Of a DNA stretch of 64,000 bases, positions 9,312-17,794 are shown in pieces. Under the pieces are notes generated by a model, which had not been told where the DNA came from, made no database searches, and was given only the letters and a program-made list of their open reading frames with translations. The stretch covers positions 411,368-475,367 of the forward strand of contig NZ_SPJX01000187.1 in NCBI RefSeq assembly GCF_004458765.1. The letters are read 5' to 3'. The translations under genes and the position numbers were made by a program. Each line of letters begins with the position of its first letter. Position 1 is the stretch's first letter. This DNA is from Microvirga pakistanensis (GTDB lineage: Bacteria; Pseudomonadota; Alphaproteobacteria; Rhizobiales; Beijerinckiaceae).

Positions 9312-9861
9312 TAAAAATCCTATGGCCGCATCGGGGCGTCCGAGCGGCATTGCAGTGTCCGAAGCGGCGGCATGCCGCAACGGGTGAAGCCCGCTTGTGC
9401 GGGCCGCAGGTAACCATCGATGGGAACGGAGAGCAGGCTCAGAGCTCGATCGCGAGCTGGGGAGAGCAGGGCCGAACATGTCGGTTGGGTCGATCCCATA
9501 TGGGGCATCGGGAGCGCCAGCACAAGGAAAAATTGGGCACTTTCGAAATAAAGAGATGCAGGCTCAGAAAGTGAAGGCGCTGCAAATCGTTACTAATCAA
9601 CGTATTTCTTTCAGAAGAGCACGGCCCGGCAGAAGATCGGATCGAAATGGCCTCACGATTTATTTCGTAACGGGCCTTGTCATCGGTTGATGGAAGGTTT
9701 ACCTTACCGTAATCGACATTTGGCCGGACAATCGGGCCGTACCGCCTTGGCATGCCGGGCGCACGTTCAGACACTCTCCCAAACATCGACGAACCGAGCA
9801 GGGGCGCGCTTTGGCGCGGGCCGACGCTCACGTGCACTGACGCAAACCAAGGAAGACTGCC
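9312..9861. other. 550-bp intergenic region before cspA
   Basis: No gene is supported here. It includes an AT-richer block (about 9530-9720) that may hold the cspA promoter and a long 5' leader, as cold-shock mRNAs often have. Short ORFs on both strands lack plausible ribosome sites or recognisable sequence. Confidence 0.5.
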
Positions 9862-10071
9862 ATGATCACGGGCACCGTGAAGTTCTACAACGACCAGAAG
9901 GGCTTCGGCTTCATTCAGCCGGACAACGGCGACAAGGACGTGTTCGTCCACGCCACCGCGCTTGAGCGCGCCGGCATCCGCGGCCTGCGCGAAGGCCAGA
10001 AGGTGTCCTTCGACACGGCCGAGGACCGCCGCTCCGGCAAGGTCGCGGTCAACAACATCCAGACGGCCTGA
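9862..10071 (+). CDS. cspA: cold-shock protein, CspA family
   Basis: A 69-residue single OB-fold protein that binds single-stranded RNA/DNA and acts as an RNA chaperone. RNP1 is KGFGFIQP (about 13-20) and RNP2 is DVFVHATAL (about 26-34), both with conserved aromatics. The length and the alphaproteobacterial form (GTVKFYNDQKGFGFI) are canonical. Monocistronic, with a strong terminator at 10116-10142 and a long upstream untranslated region. More than one csp paralogue is usual in these genomes, so the gene symbol denotes the family. Confidence 0.94.
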   Translation: MITGTVKFYNDQKGFGFIQPDNGDKDVFVHATALERAGIRGLREGQKVSFDTAEDRRSGKVAVNNIQTA

Positions 10072-10115
10072 CGCGCCGTCTCCCGCGGGCGGCGGGCTCA
10101 CCCAGGCCGCCCGCC

Positions 10116-10142
10116 AAAGCCGCCCTTCGGGAGCGGCTTTTT
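10116..10142 (+). terminator. rho-independent terminator of cspA
   Basis: AAAGCCGCCC - TTCG - GGAGCGGCTTT hairpin with a stable tetraloop, followed by a short T run, 45 bases after the cspA stop. Confidence 0.85.
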
Positions 10143-10241
10143 GCTTTTAGAGATGGATGGAGAGCCCCGCCTGGGGTCGCCGTCATTCCTCGCTTTTAGG
10201 CGCGACGTTCACCGAGACCGCAACACGCGAGAGATCATGCC

Positions 10242-10436
10242 ATGTCACACAAGTTCAAAATCAAGCAGATGGTCCGGCTCAAGCAACCCGGCCCGGTCGA
10301 CTCGCGCATGGGCTCCGCGATGGTCTACGAAGTTGTCCGGCTGATGCCTGCGGATCAAACAGGCGAGCTGTCATACCGAATCAAGTCGGGCATGACCGAG
10401 AGAGCCGTGCGGGAGAGCGAGATCCGCGGCGCCTGA
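10242..10436 (+). CDS. small conserved hypothetical protein, 64 residues
   Basis: MSHKFKIKQMVRL... encodes a basic, beta-rich 64-residue protein without signal peptide or membrane segment. The pattern KFKIKQMVRLKQPG, then VYEVVRLMP and YRIKSGMTERAVRESEI, resembles a small SH3-like or KOW-type fold protein common in Methylobacteriaceae, where it is annotated only as hypothetical. It lies between cspA and rpsU, both RNA-binding genes, but no functional link is proven. Codon use and frame are clean. Confidence 0.65.
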   Translation: MSHKFKIKQMVRLKQPGPVDSRMGSAMVYEVVRLMPADQTGELSYRIKSGMTERAVRESEIRGA

Positions 10437-10516
10437 AAGCCCTGACGTTCTATTCCGCCGTCCACCGCCATGCCCTGCGGTGGGCATGAGATGCCCAGAC
10501 CAAGAGAGGACATTCC

Positions 10517-10810
10517 TTGCAGGTTCTAGTCAGAGACAACAACGTCGACCAAGCCCTTCGGGTGCTCAAGAAGAAGATGCAGCGCGAAGGTGTTTTTCGC
10601 GAGATGAAGGCTCGGAAGGCCTACGAGAAGCCTTCGGAGCGGAAAACCCGCGAGAAGGCGGAAGCCGTGCGCCGGGCCCGCAAGCTGGCCCGCAAGCAGG
10701 CGATCCGCGAAGGCTTGATCGCCGCCCCCAAGCGGCCCTCCCGTGACGCCCGAGGCCCCGGGCGCGGCGCGCGCCCAGGCGCCCCGATGGCGCCCGGCCA
10801 AGGCAGCTGA
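10517..10810 (+). CDS. rpsU: 30S ribosomal protein S21
   Basis: A 97-residue small-subunit protein. The start is TTG 10517 (reading [14 protein letters not shown]), supported by an AAGAGAGGA ribosome site 7-10 bases upstream and by the fact that S21 begins exactly so. The core up to about residue 60 ([18 protein letters not shown], then [19 protein letters not shown]) is diagnostic. The C-terminal Gly/Arg/Pro-rich extension is normal in Rhizobiales. S21 helps 16S rRNA base-pair with mRNA during initiation. Confidence 0.94.
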   Translation: MQVLVRDNNVDQALRVLKKKMQREGVFREMKARKAYEKPSERKTREKAEAVRRARKLARKQAIREGLIAAPKRPSRDARGPGRGARPGAPMAPGQGS

Positions 10811-10835
10811 GCCTTCGCTCGGCGTGGACCTAAAG

Positions 10836-10857
10836 GCGTTCCGGGGATCCGGAACGC
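10836..10857 (+). terminator. probable terminator hairpin after rpsU
   Basis: Perfect 9-bp stem GCGTTCCGG / CCGGAACGC with a GGAT loop, 25 bases after the rpsU stop. There is no T-tract, so termination is inferred from position. Confidence 0.5.
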
Positions 10858-11050
10858 TCCTCCCGGCAGGCATGATCCCGCTTCTTGGGCGTCCATGCAG
10901 GCCGCCATCGGCCGACGCGGCCGTGCTCGATCCAAGCATCCTTTTTTGAATCCAGATACACGATGATTGCCCAGCAGGCAGGATGCGTTCTGCCGGCTCG
11001 CCATGACAGAAATATAGCGGCGATTGCCTTTATGTCAGGAAGCTGTCTTA

Positions 11051-11935
11051 ATGGCCCCGCGGAGGGATGTCGTGAGCCAGCATGTGAAGCAGCGCCTGGA
11101 AGGCAGCCTGAATTCGGCGACGGCATCCGGCCGGGCCGTGGCGAGCTACATGCTCGCGAATCTCAACGAACTCCCCTTTGAAACCTCGGCCTCCATCGCC
11201 CACAGGATCGGCGTCAGCGAGCTGACCGTGGGACGGTTCTGCCGGTCCATCGGCTACCGGCACCTCAAGGATCTCAAGGACCACCTGCGACGGGATCTGG
11301 AAGGCAGCCCCTGGCTCATCGGCGACAGGCTCAAGGAATTCCGCAGGCGCAGCCGTCAGGATCTGGGTGAACTGACGAAAAGTTTCGATCTGGAGGTCGC
11401 CGCTCTCGTCAGGGTCTACGAATACGCACAATCGCCGGCCTTCCGCGAAGTGAGCCGGCGTCTGGCGACGGCATCACGGGTCTATGTCGCCGGCTTCCAG
11501 ACGGAGAGGGGGCTTGCGGCCTCGCTGGTCCACAATCTTCAATACCTGCGCGACGGCGTGCATCTGCTTGATGCGGGCTCCGGACATTTCGCCGAGGCCC
11601 TTCTCGAAGGAGACGGCCGATCGGCTCTCGTGATCTTCGAAGCCCGGCGCTATTCGCGTCAGGCCAGGCTCCTGGCGAGGAAGGCGCATGGCCGCGGTAT
11701 CCCGGTCACCCTGGTGACGGATCCCTACTGCGACTGGGCGGATGACTGCACGAGCGAGGTGTTCCGCATTCCCACGGATCTCAATCTCTTCTGGGAATCG
11801 ACGGCGCCGATGCTCTCCCTGGTGCATTTGCTGCTGAACGCGGTATTCAATGAGATGGGTCCGCAGGTCGAGGAGCGGCTGAATACGATGGCCGCGCTTT
11901 ATCATGAATTCGTCGGCTATACGGAACATCCGTAA
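11051..11935 (+). CDS. MurR/RpiR-family transcriptional regulator
   Basis: 294 residues from ATG 11051, which has AGGAAG 8 bases upstream; an ATG at 11024 is weaker. The N-terminal RpiR helix-turn-helix spans about 25-85 (TSASIAHRIGVSELTVGRFC). The C-terminal SIS-like domain spans about 115-270 (ASRVYVAGFQTERGLAASL, ALVIFEARRYSRQ). Canonical RpiR SIS domains bind phosphosugars, but this gene leads an amino-acid transporter operon only 50 bases downstream, as several alphaproteobacterial RpiR members do. It is probably the local regulator of 11986-15601. Confidence 0.87.
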   Translation: MAPRRDVVSQHVKQRLEGSLNSATASGRAVASYMLANLNELPFETSASIAHRIGVSELTVGRFCRSIGYRHLKDLKDHLRRDLEGSPWLIGDRLKEFRRRSRQDLGELTKSFDLEVAALVRVYEYAQSPAFREVSRRLATASRVYVAGFQTERGLAASLVHNLQYLRDGVHLLDAGSGHFAEALLEGDGRSALVIFEARRYSRQARLLARKAHGRGIPVTLVTDPYCDWADDCTSEVFRIPTDLNLFWESTAPMLSLVHLLLNAVFNEMGPQVEERLNTMAALYHEFVGYTEHP

Positions 11936-11985
11936 GGTTGGACGTGGAGAGGACCGGAACGGTCGAAGCAACAGAGGGTACAAGA

Positions 11986-12747
11986 ATGTACAAAGCAATT
12001 CTCGCCGCAGGAATCTGCGTTCTGGCCATGACGTCCCTGACGTCGGCCCAGGAGAAGAAGGAGATCGTCGTCGCATCGGAAGGCGCCTATCCGCCCTTCA
12101 ACTCCATGGATTCCAACAACAAGCTCCAGGGTTTCGACATCGATATCACGAACGCGCTGTGCGAGAAGATGCAGGTGAAATGCACCATCGTCGCGCAGGA
12201 TTGGGACGGCATGATCCCCGCGCTGCTCGCCAAGAAGTTCGACGCCATCGTCGCATCGATGACGATCACCGAGGAGCGCAAGAAGCAGATCGACTTCACC
12301 GACCGCTACTATCGCACCCCGCTGTCCGTCGCCGTTCCGAAGGACTCGAAGATCAAGGACACCACGACCGCCTCCATGAAGGGCATGAGCGTGGGCGCGC
12401 AGTCGTCCACCACGCAGGCCATCCATGCTGAGGAGGTCTACGGCAAGGCCGGGGCCGAGGCGAAGCTCTATCCGACGCAGGACGAGGCCAATGCCGATCT
12501 CGCGAACGGACGTCTGGACGCGGTTGTGTCCGACAAGTTCGTGCTGGTCGAGTGGCTCAAGAACGCCGGAAAGGATTGCTGCAAGATGCTCGGTGACATC
12601 GAGGGGACGATGTCGGAGGCCGGCATCGCGATCCGCAAGGAGGACAAGGACCTGAAGGAGAGATTCAACAAGGCGATCAAGGACATCGTCGCCGACGGCA
12701 CCTACAAGAAGATCCAAAGCAAGTATTTCGAGTTCGATATCTACTAA
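11986..12747 (+). CDS. polar/basic amino-acid ABC transporter, periplasmic binding protein
   Basis: 253 residues from ATG 11986 with AGAGGG upstream. The Sec signal peptide MYKAILAAGICVLAMTSLTSAQ is followed by a two-lobe type II binding fold (IVVASEGAYPPFNSMDSNN, LQGFDIDITNALCEKM, FDAIVASMTITEERKKQIDF, DAVVSDKFVLVEWL). The family captures arginine, ornithine, histidine, lysine or opines in the periplasm. It is followed by two permease genes, an FAD oxidase and, convergently, ornithine cyclodeaminase and arginase, which together favour a basic or D-amino acid substrate. The substrate is inferred from context. Confidence 0.9.
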   Translation: MYKAILAAGICVLAMTSLTSAQEKKEIVVASEGAYPPFNSMDSNNKLQGFDIDITNALCEKMQVKCTIVAQDWDGMIPALLAKKFDAIVASMTITEERKKQIDFTDRYYRTPLSVAVPKDSKIKDTTTASMKGMSVGAQSSTTQAIHAEEVYGKAGAEAKLYPTQDEANADLANGRLDAVVSDKFVLVEWLKNAGKDCCKMLGDIEGTMSEAGIAIRKEDKDLKERFNKAIKDIVADGTYKKIQSKYFEFDIY

Positions 12748-12846
12748 GCCGGCCGGGCTATCGCCCAAGGATATTGTTCAAGCGACAGGAGGCGCCGGCA
12801 CTCACCCGCCGGCGCCTCCCTCGGGCCCTGCGCAGAGGTCACGTCA

Positions 12847-13560
12847 TTGCAGGATGTTCTTTCCCTTCTTTCCTTCTCCGATGGCGGCTGGGGAGCTGCG
12901 CTCGCGGCAGGCACCCTCGTGACCTTGACGCTTGCCCTCGCCACGTTGCCCGTCGGCATTTTTCTCGGCCTCGTCGTCGCCCTGATGGCACGCTCCCGCA
13001 GCCCGCGTGCGCGCGCCGCCGCGACCGTGTTCACGACGGTGTTTCGTGGGTTGCCGGAGCTGCTTACGCTGCTCATCGTCTATTACGGCGGGCAGATCCT
13101 CATCCAGCGCCTGATGGCCTCGATGGGCTACGAGGGGCAGCTGCAGATCAATGCCTTTCTGGCTGGCGTCGTCGCCTTCGGTCTGGTTCTCGCGGCTTTC
13201 TCCAGCGAGGTCTGGGTCGGTGCGCTCAACACCATCGCGCGAGGGCAGTACGAGGCGGGAAGCGCGCTCGGATTGTCCAGGTGGCTCACCTTCCGGCTCG
13301 TGGTTTTCCCTCAGCTCATGAGAGCGGCTCTGCCGGGATTGTCCAACAACTGGCTGACGCTTCTGAAGGATACCTCGCTGATTTCGACCATCTCGCTGGT
13401 CGACCTGATGCGTCAGACGAACCTCGCGGTCGGCGCAACGAAGCAGCCGATCGTGTTCTATCTCGCGGCCTGCGTCATCTATCTGCTCCTCTCGGCCGGG
13501 TCGGGGCTTGCCTTCACGGTCCTGGAGCGCCGCGCCAATCGCGGCCATGCGCGAGGCTAG
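12847..13560 (+). CDS. amino-acid ABC transporter permease (HisQ-like)
   Basis: A 237-residue inner-membrane protein with about five helices, starting at TTG 12847 (MQDVLSLLSFSDGG); no better ATG lies upstream. The EAA loop that contacts the ATPase is around GQYEAGSALGLSRW, followed by VVFPQLMRAALPGLSNNW. It pairs with the permease immediately downstream (stop 13560, next ATG 13562). No gene for the cognate ATP-binding subunit is found in the operon or anywhere in the window. Confidence 0.9.
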   Translation: MQDVLSLLSFSDGGWGAALAAGTLVTLTLALATLPVGIFLGLVVALMARSRSPRARAAATVFTTVFRGLPELLTLLIVYYGGQILIQRLMASMGYEGQLQINAFLAGVVAFGLVLAAFSSEVWVGALNTIARGQYEAGSALGLSRWLTFRLVVFPQLMRAALPGLSNNWLTLLKDTSLISTISLVDLMRQTNLAVGATKQPIVFYLAACVIYLLLSAGSGLAFTVLERRANRGHARG

Positions 13561-13561
13561 A

Positions 13562-14350
13562 ATGACGTTCCGCGATATTCTGGGCTTCGTCATCGATCTC
13601 GATCTCCTGGACCGCTATGGCTGGCGCTTTCTCGAAGGCATCGGCGTCACGGCCCAGCTCGTGGCGATCTCCTTCACGCTCGGCGGAGCTCTCGGGCTGC
13701 TGCTGGCACTCGCGCGCCTGTCGGACAAGGGCCCGCTCCGGTGGCTTACGGGCGCCTACATCTATTTCTTCCGCGGCTCGCCGCTGCTCGCGCAGCTGTT
13801 CCTTCTCTATTACGGCCTCGGATCGCTGCGCGCGTTCTGGACGGATCTCGGGCTCTGGTGGTTCTTTCGCGAGGCCTGGTCCTGCGCCTTGCTCGCCTTC
13901 ACGCTGAACACGGCGGCCTATCAGGCCGAGATCTTCCGGGGAGCCATCCGGTCGGTCCCGCGAGGGCAGCGGGAGGCTGCGGCGGCGCTCGGGATGCACA
14001 GGGCCGTCACCTTCGCGAAGGTCATCTTCCCCCAGGCGATGATCGTCTGCCTGCGGCCGCTCGGGAACGAATTGATCCTCATGATCAAGGCCAGCGCCAT
14101 CGCGTCTCTCGTCACGATCTACGACCTCATGGGCGTGACCAAGCTCGCCTTCTCGCGCTCGTACGATTTCGAGCTCTATCTGTGGGCGGCCGTGCTCTAC
14201 CTCCTCATCGTCGAGTGCATCAGGCGGCTGTGGGCGGTGCTCGAAAGACGGTTGACCCGTCATCTGAGGGCAGGGGACCTGCCTCAACCGGCGCAGCGGA
14301 ACGGGCTGAGCCGCGTGACGAAGACCGCCCTCAAACCCAACGCACAGTAA
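13562..14350 (+). CDS. amino-acid ABC transporter permease (HisM-like)
   Basis: 262 residues from ATG 13562, one base after the preceding stop. It has the GVTAQLVAISFTLGGALG first helix, the FRGSPLLAQLFLLYYGLG motif typical of this permease family, and the EAA loop GQREAAAALGMHRAVTF. With the HisQ-like partner it forms the membrane channel of a polar amino-acid importer. The C-terminal 35 residues (HLRAGDLPQPAQRN and beyond) are a polar extension. The missing ATPase is discussed in the findings. Confidence 0.9.
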   Translation: MTFRDILGFVIDLDLLDRYGWRFLEGIGVTAQLVAISFTLGGALGLLLALARLSDKGPLRWLTGAYIYFFRGSPLLAQLFLLYYGLGSLRAFWTDLGLWWFFREAWSCALLAFTLNTAAYQAEIFRGAIRSVPRGQREAAAALGMHRAVTFAKVIFPQAMIVCLRPLGNELILMIKASAIASLVTIYDLMGVTKLAFSRSYDFELYLWAAVLYLLIVECIRRLWAVLERRLTRHLRAGDLPQPAQRNGLSRVTKTALKPNAQ

Positions 14351-14362
14351 AGATCGCCCATC

Positions 14363-15601
14363 ATGCGTTATGACGTCATCGTGCTCGGCGCCGGGATCGT
14401 CGGCGTCTCCGCCGCGCTCCACCTGCAATCGCGTGGCCGCTCCGTCTGTCTCGTGGACCGCCGTTCGCCCGGCGAGGAAACGAGCTCCGGCAATGCCGGA
14501 CTTATCGAGAGGGCCAGCGTCATTCCCTATGCCATGCCGCGCCAGGTCTCGGCTCTCCTCCGCTACGGCCTGAACCGCTCGCCGGAGGTGCGCTATCGCG
14601 TCTCGCATCTGCCGAGGATCGGCTCGTGGCTGTTCCAGTATTGGCGGCACTCCTCGCCGGAGCGTCTTCTCGAAGCCACCAACGCCATGCTGCCGCTCAT
14701 CGAGCGCTGCGTGACGGAACACGACGGGCTCATCGAGAAGGCCGGCGTGTCGCATCTTCTGCGCCGCAGCGGCTGGATCGAGACGTTCCGTACCGTGGAG
14801 GGACAGCGGAAGGCTCTGGCCGCCGCCAAGGACGTCGCGCCTTACGGTCTTCGCTTCGATGTGCTCGATCCCGAGGAACTCAAGCGTCGCGAGCCCCATC
14901 TCGGGAATACGCCCGTCGGCGCCATCCATTGGCGCGACCCCACGACGGTGTCGGATCCCGAGGCGCTCACGAAAGGATATGCGAGGCTCTTCACGCAAGG
15001 GGGCGGGCGCTTTGCTTCGGGCGATGCCCGGACCCTCTCCCAGAGCGGCCGCGACTGGGTTGTGACCACGCACGAAGGGCCGGTCACGGCCGGCCAGGCC
15101 GTCGTGGCCCTCGGCCCCTGGTCCGACGGGATCTTCAAGCCGCTGGGCTACCGCATCCCGCTGGCGGTCAAGCGCGGCTACCATATGCATTACGGCGCAA
15201 GGGATGGCGCGCGCCTGAACCAGCCGGTGCTCGATTTCGAGGGCGGGTATGTGCTCACGCCGATGACCAAGGGCATCCGGCTGACGACCGGCGTGGAGCT
15301 GGCAGACTTCGACGCCCCAGAGGATTACGGTCAGCTCGATCAGGCCGAGGCCCTCGCCCGGGACCTGTTTCCCCTGGGCGAACGAGTGGAGCCGACACCG
15401 TGGCTCGGGCGCAGGCCGTGCCTGCCCGATATGCGGCCCGTGATCGGCGCCGCGCCGCGCCACGCAGGGCTGTGGTTCTGCTTCGGCCATGCCCATCACG
15501 GGCTGACCCTCGGACCCGTCTCGGGCCGCCTGCTCGCGGAGATGATGACCGGTGAGGCGCCGTTCTGCGATCCCACGCCCTATCGAGCCGACCGGTTCTG
15601 A
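14363..15601 (+). CDS. FAD-dependent D-amino-acid dehydrogenase / amine oxidase (DadA-like)
   Basis: A 412-residue DAO-fold flavoenzyme. The N-terminal Rossmann motif VIVLGAGIVGVSAALHL binds FAD. The segment EETSSGNAGLIERASVIPYA matches DadA-type enzymes, and the C-terminal FAD site is in the GLWFCFGHAHHGLTLGP stretch. Family members oxidatively deaminate D-amino acids or opine-like secondary amines to keto acids, feeding electrons to the respiratory chain. It lies 12 bases after the permease and is very likely in the same transcript, ending at the bidirectional terminator 15605-15638. Confidence 0.88.
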   Translation: MRYDVIVLGAGIVGVSAALHLQSRGRSVCLVDRRSPGEETSSGNAGLIERASVIPYAMPRQVSALLRYGLNRSPEVRYRVSHLPRIGSWLFQYWRHSSPERLLEATNAMLPLIERCVTEHDGLIEKAGVSHLLRRSGWIETFRTVEGQRKALAAAKDVAPYGLRFDVLDPEELKRREPHLGNTPVGAIHWRDPTTVSDPEALTKGYARLFTQGGGRFASGDARTLSQSGRDWVVTTHEGPVTAGQAVVALGPWSDGIFKPLGYRIPLAVKRGYHMHYGARDGARLNQPVLDFEGGYVLTPMTKGIRLTTGVELADFDAPEDYGQLDQAEALARDLFPLGERVEPTPWLGRRPCLPDMRPVIGAAPRHAGLWFCFGHAHHGLTLGPVSGRLLAEMMTGEAPFCDPTPYRADRF

Positions 15602-15604
15602 CGG

Positions 15605-15638
15605 AAAGGGCCCGATCGTGGCGAGTGGGCCCTTTTCT
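15605..15638. terminator. bidirectional terminator between convergent dadA-like gene and ocd
   Basis: AAAGGGCCC ... GGGCCCTTTT stem with A-rich left and T-rich right flanks, in the 42-base gap between convergent stops. Confidence 0.8.
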
Positions 15639-15643
15639 CCGCC

Positions 15644-16699
15644 TTAAGCCGCGTGCGGCGTGGCGGCCGCGCGAAGCAGCATGCCGAAGAGATCGCGCGG
15701 CTCGTCCGGGTCCGCCAGCAGGTCGAGCTCCTCGTAGAGGCCGGTTTCCTCGATTTGGCGTTTCACGTAGCGCAGGGCCGAGAAATCCTCGATGGCAAAG
15801 CCCACGGAGTCGAACAGGGTGATCTGCCGCTCGCTCGCGCGGCCCGTTTCCTGGCCGGCGATCACGCGCCACAGTTCCTTGACCGGATGATCCGGCGCGA
15901 GCTGCTGGATTTCCCCCTCGATGCGGGTCTGCGGCGGATATTCGACGAAGATGTCCGAGCGTTTCAGGATGTCGGCGTGAAGCTCCGTCTTGCCCGGGCA
16001 ATCGCCGCCGACCGCGTTGATGTGCAGCCCGGAGCCGACCATGTTGTCGGTCAGAATCGTGGCGTTCTGCTTGTCGGCCGTCACCGTGGTGACGATCTCC
16101 GCCCCCTCCATGGCCTCCTCGATGGAGCCGCACACGGTGATGTCGAAGCCGTAGCCTGCGAGGTTGCGCACGCATTTCGCGCTCGCCGACCGGTCGATGT
16201 CGTAGAGACGTAAGCGGTCGATGCCGAGCAGAGCCTTGAAGGCGATGGCCTGAAATTCGGATTGCGCGCCGTTGCCGATGATCGCCATGGTGCGTGCGTT
16301 CTGCGGCGCGAGATATTTGGCGGCGACCGCCGAGGTCGCCGCCGTGCGCAGGGCGGTCAGGATCGTCATTTCGGTCAGCAGCACGGGATAGCCCGTGCCC
16401 ACATCGGCCAGGACGCCGAAGGCCGTCACCGTCTGGCGTCCCTCGCGGGTGTTCTTCGGGTGGCCGTTCACGTACTTGAACCCGTAGACTTCGCCGTCGC
16501 TGGTGGGCATGAGTTCGATCACGCCCTCGCGGCTGTGGGAGGCGACCCGCGGGGTCTTGTCGAAGGATTCCCAGCGGCGGAAATCCGCTTCGATGAAGTC
16601 CGACAGCTCGGACAGGAAACGTTCCACGCCGATGGCGAGGACGAGCTTCATCATGTGATCGACGCTGACGAAAGGAACGATGTTCAACTTCGGGATCAT
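15644..16699 (-). CDS. ocd: ornithine cyclodeaminase
   Basis: A 351-residue NAD-dependent enzyme of the OCD/mu-crystallin family that converts L-ornithine to L-proline and ammonia. It shows the substrate region EGVIELMPTSDGEVYGFKYV, the NAD-binding glycine motif MAIIGNGAQSEFQA (about 138-151) and VNGHP / AVGGDCPGKTEL (catalytic Asp region). The start ATG overlaps the arginase stop by 4 bases, so the two are co-translated and form an arginine-ornithine-proline pathway. Confidence 0.94.
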   Translation of the reverse strand: MIPKLNIVPFVSVDHMMKLVLAIGVERFLSELSDFIEADFRRWESFDKTPRVASHSREGVIELMPTSDGEVYGFKYVNGHPKNTREGRQTVTAFGVLADVGTGYPVLLTEMTILTALRTAATSAVAAKYLAPQNARTMAIIGNGAQSEFQAIAFKALLGIDRLRLYDIDRSASAKCVRNLAGYGFDITVCGSIEEAMEGAEIVTTVTADKQNATILTDNMVGSGLHINAVGGDCPGKTELHADILKRSDIFVEYPPQTRIEGEIQQLAPDHPVKELWRVIAGQETGRASERQITLFDSVGFAIEDFSALRYVKRQIEETGLYEELDLLADPDEPRDLFGMLLRAAATPHAA

Positions 16700-17670
16700 G
16701 AGGGATTCGCTTGAGCGTAGGGATTCATTTGGGGCGTATGGCGATAGCTTTGGGTCGGACGGTCGAGCACCCGGCGGCCCATGAGGCTCGAGGCGAGGTC
16801 GACCATGAGCAGGGCCGTGCGGCCGCGCTCGTCCAGGAAGGGATTGAGCTCGACGAGATCGAGACTTCTCACGAGGCCGCTGTCGTGCAGCATCTCCATG
16901 ATGAGGTGCGCCTCGCGGAAGGTGGCGCCGCCCGGCACGGTCGTGCCGACCCCCGGCGCGATGCCAGGGTCGAGGAAGTCCACGTCCAGGCTCACGTGGA
17001 GAATGCCGTCGGCCATGGCGACACGCTTCAGGAAGGCGTCCAGCAGAGGGGCCACGCCGTTCTCGTCAATGGCGCGCATGTCGTGGATCGTGATGCCCGT
17101 GGTCGCAAGCGCCGCACGTTCGGCGGGATCGACGCTGCGAATGCCCATCATGCAGACATTCTCGGGCTTCAACGGAGCGTGGAGTTTCGGGAAATAGCCT
17201 TCGAAGCCCTGGCGGCCCGTGGCATAGGCCATGGGAACGCCATGCAGGTTGCCGCTCGTGGTCGTCTCAAGGGTGTGGAAGTCCGGATGGGAATCCAGCC
17301 ACAGGACGAAGAACTCGCGGCCTTCCTCGGCGGCGCGGCGGGCGAGGCCCGTGATCGAACCGGCCGAGAGGCTGTGATCGCCGCCGAGAAAGATCGGGAC
17401 GCCTTCGCGGCTGGTCGTGTAGGCCGCGTCGGCGATGGCCTCCGTCCAGGCGACCGTTTCCGCGAGCGCCTTGATGCTCGCATTGGCATGACGCAGCTCA
17501 CGCAGGGGCGCCGGCACCACATTGCCCCGGTCTTCCACCGTGTAGCCCAGGCGGCGCAGCTCGGTCGCGAGGCCGGCCGTGCGAAAGGCGCTCGGCCCCA
17601 TGTCGCAGCCGAGCCGGCCGGCGCCTTCCTGAACAGGCACCCCGATCAGAATGCAGGGCTTTTGCATCAT
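16696..17670 (-). CDS. rocF: arginase
   Basis: A 324-residue Mn-dependent ureohydrolase that cleaves L-arginine to ornithine and urea. The start is the ATG at 17670 (MMQKPCILIGVPVQ). The metal motifs are clear: LGGDHSLSAGS (about 104-113), LDSHPDFHTLET (about 131-141) and SLDVDFLDPG (about 238-247), followed by the Glu of VELNPFLDERG. The substrate loop TSGNLHGVPMAYATG fits arginase rather than agmatinase. Divergent from an Lrp regulator. Confidence 0.94.
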   Translation of the reverse strand: MMQKPCILIGVPVQEGAGRLGCDMGPSAFRTAGLATELRRLGYTVEDRGNVVPAPLRELRHANASIKALAETVAWTEAIADAAYTTSREGVPIFLGGDHSLSAGSITGLARRAAEEGREFFVLWLDSHPDFHTLETTTSGNLHGVPMAYATGRQGFEGYFPKLHAPLKPENVCMMGIRSVDPAERAALATTGITIHDMRAIDENGVAPLLDAFLKRVAMADGILHVSLDVDFLDPGIAPGVGTTVPGGATFREAHLIMEMLHDSGLVRSLDLVELNPFLDERGRTALLMVDLASSLMGRRVLDRPTQSYRHTPQMNPYAQANPS

Positions 17671-17760
17671 TCGCTCTCTCCACAGGTTATGAGCCAAGCT
17701 AGGGGAAGAGCTTGGCGATCTGAACAGGGCAGTTTGACAAATCGAGAAACTTGCCTGAGC

Positions 17761-17787
17761 ACTTTGGAAAGCTTCCTTTCCCAAAGT
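17761..17787. promoter_or_regulatory. imperfect palindrome, probable Lrp-type operator
   Basis: ACTTTGGaAAG ... CTTtCCcAAAGT is a 27-base near-palindrome in the 124-base gap between the divergent arginase and lrp starts, ending 7 bases before the lrp ATG. Lrp/AsnC proteins bind such AT-flanked dyads. Its placement suits autoregulation and arginine-inducible control. Confidence 0.6.
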
Positions 17788-17794
17788 GGTGGCC

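Noticed and set aside
9397..9690. 97-codon plus-strand ORF before cspA
   Set aside because: No ribosome site, mixed AT/GC composition and no recognisable sequence; treated as intergenic.
13514..15499. 661-codon minus-strand ORF opposite the permease and FAD oxidase genes
   Set aside because: Arg/Gly/Ala-rich shadow of well-recognised plus-strand genes.
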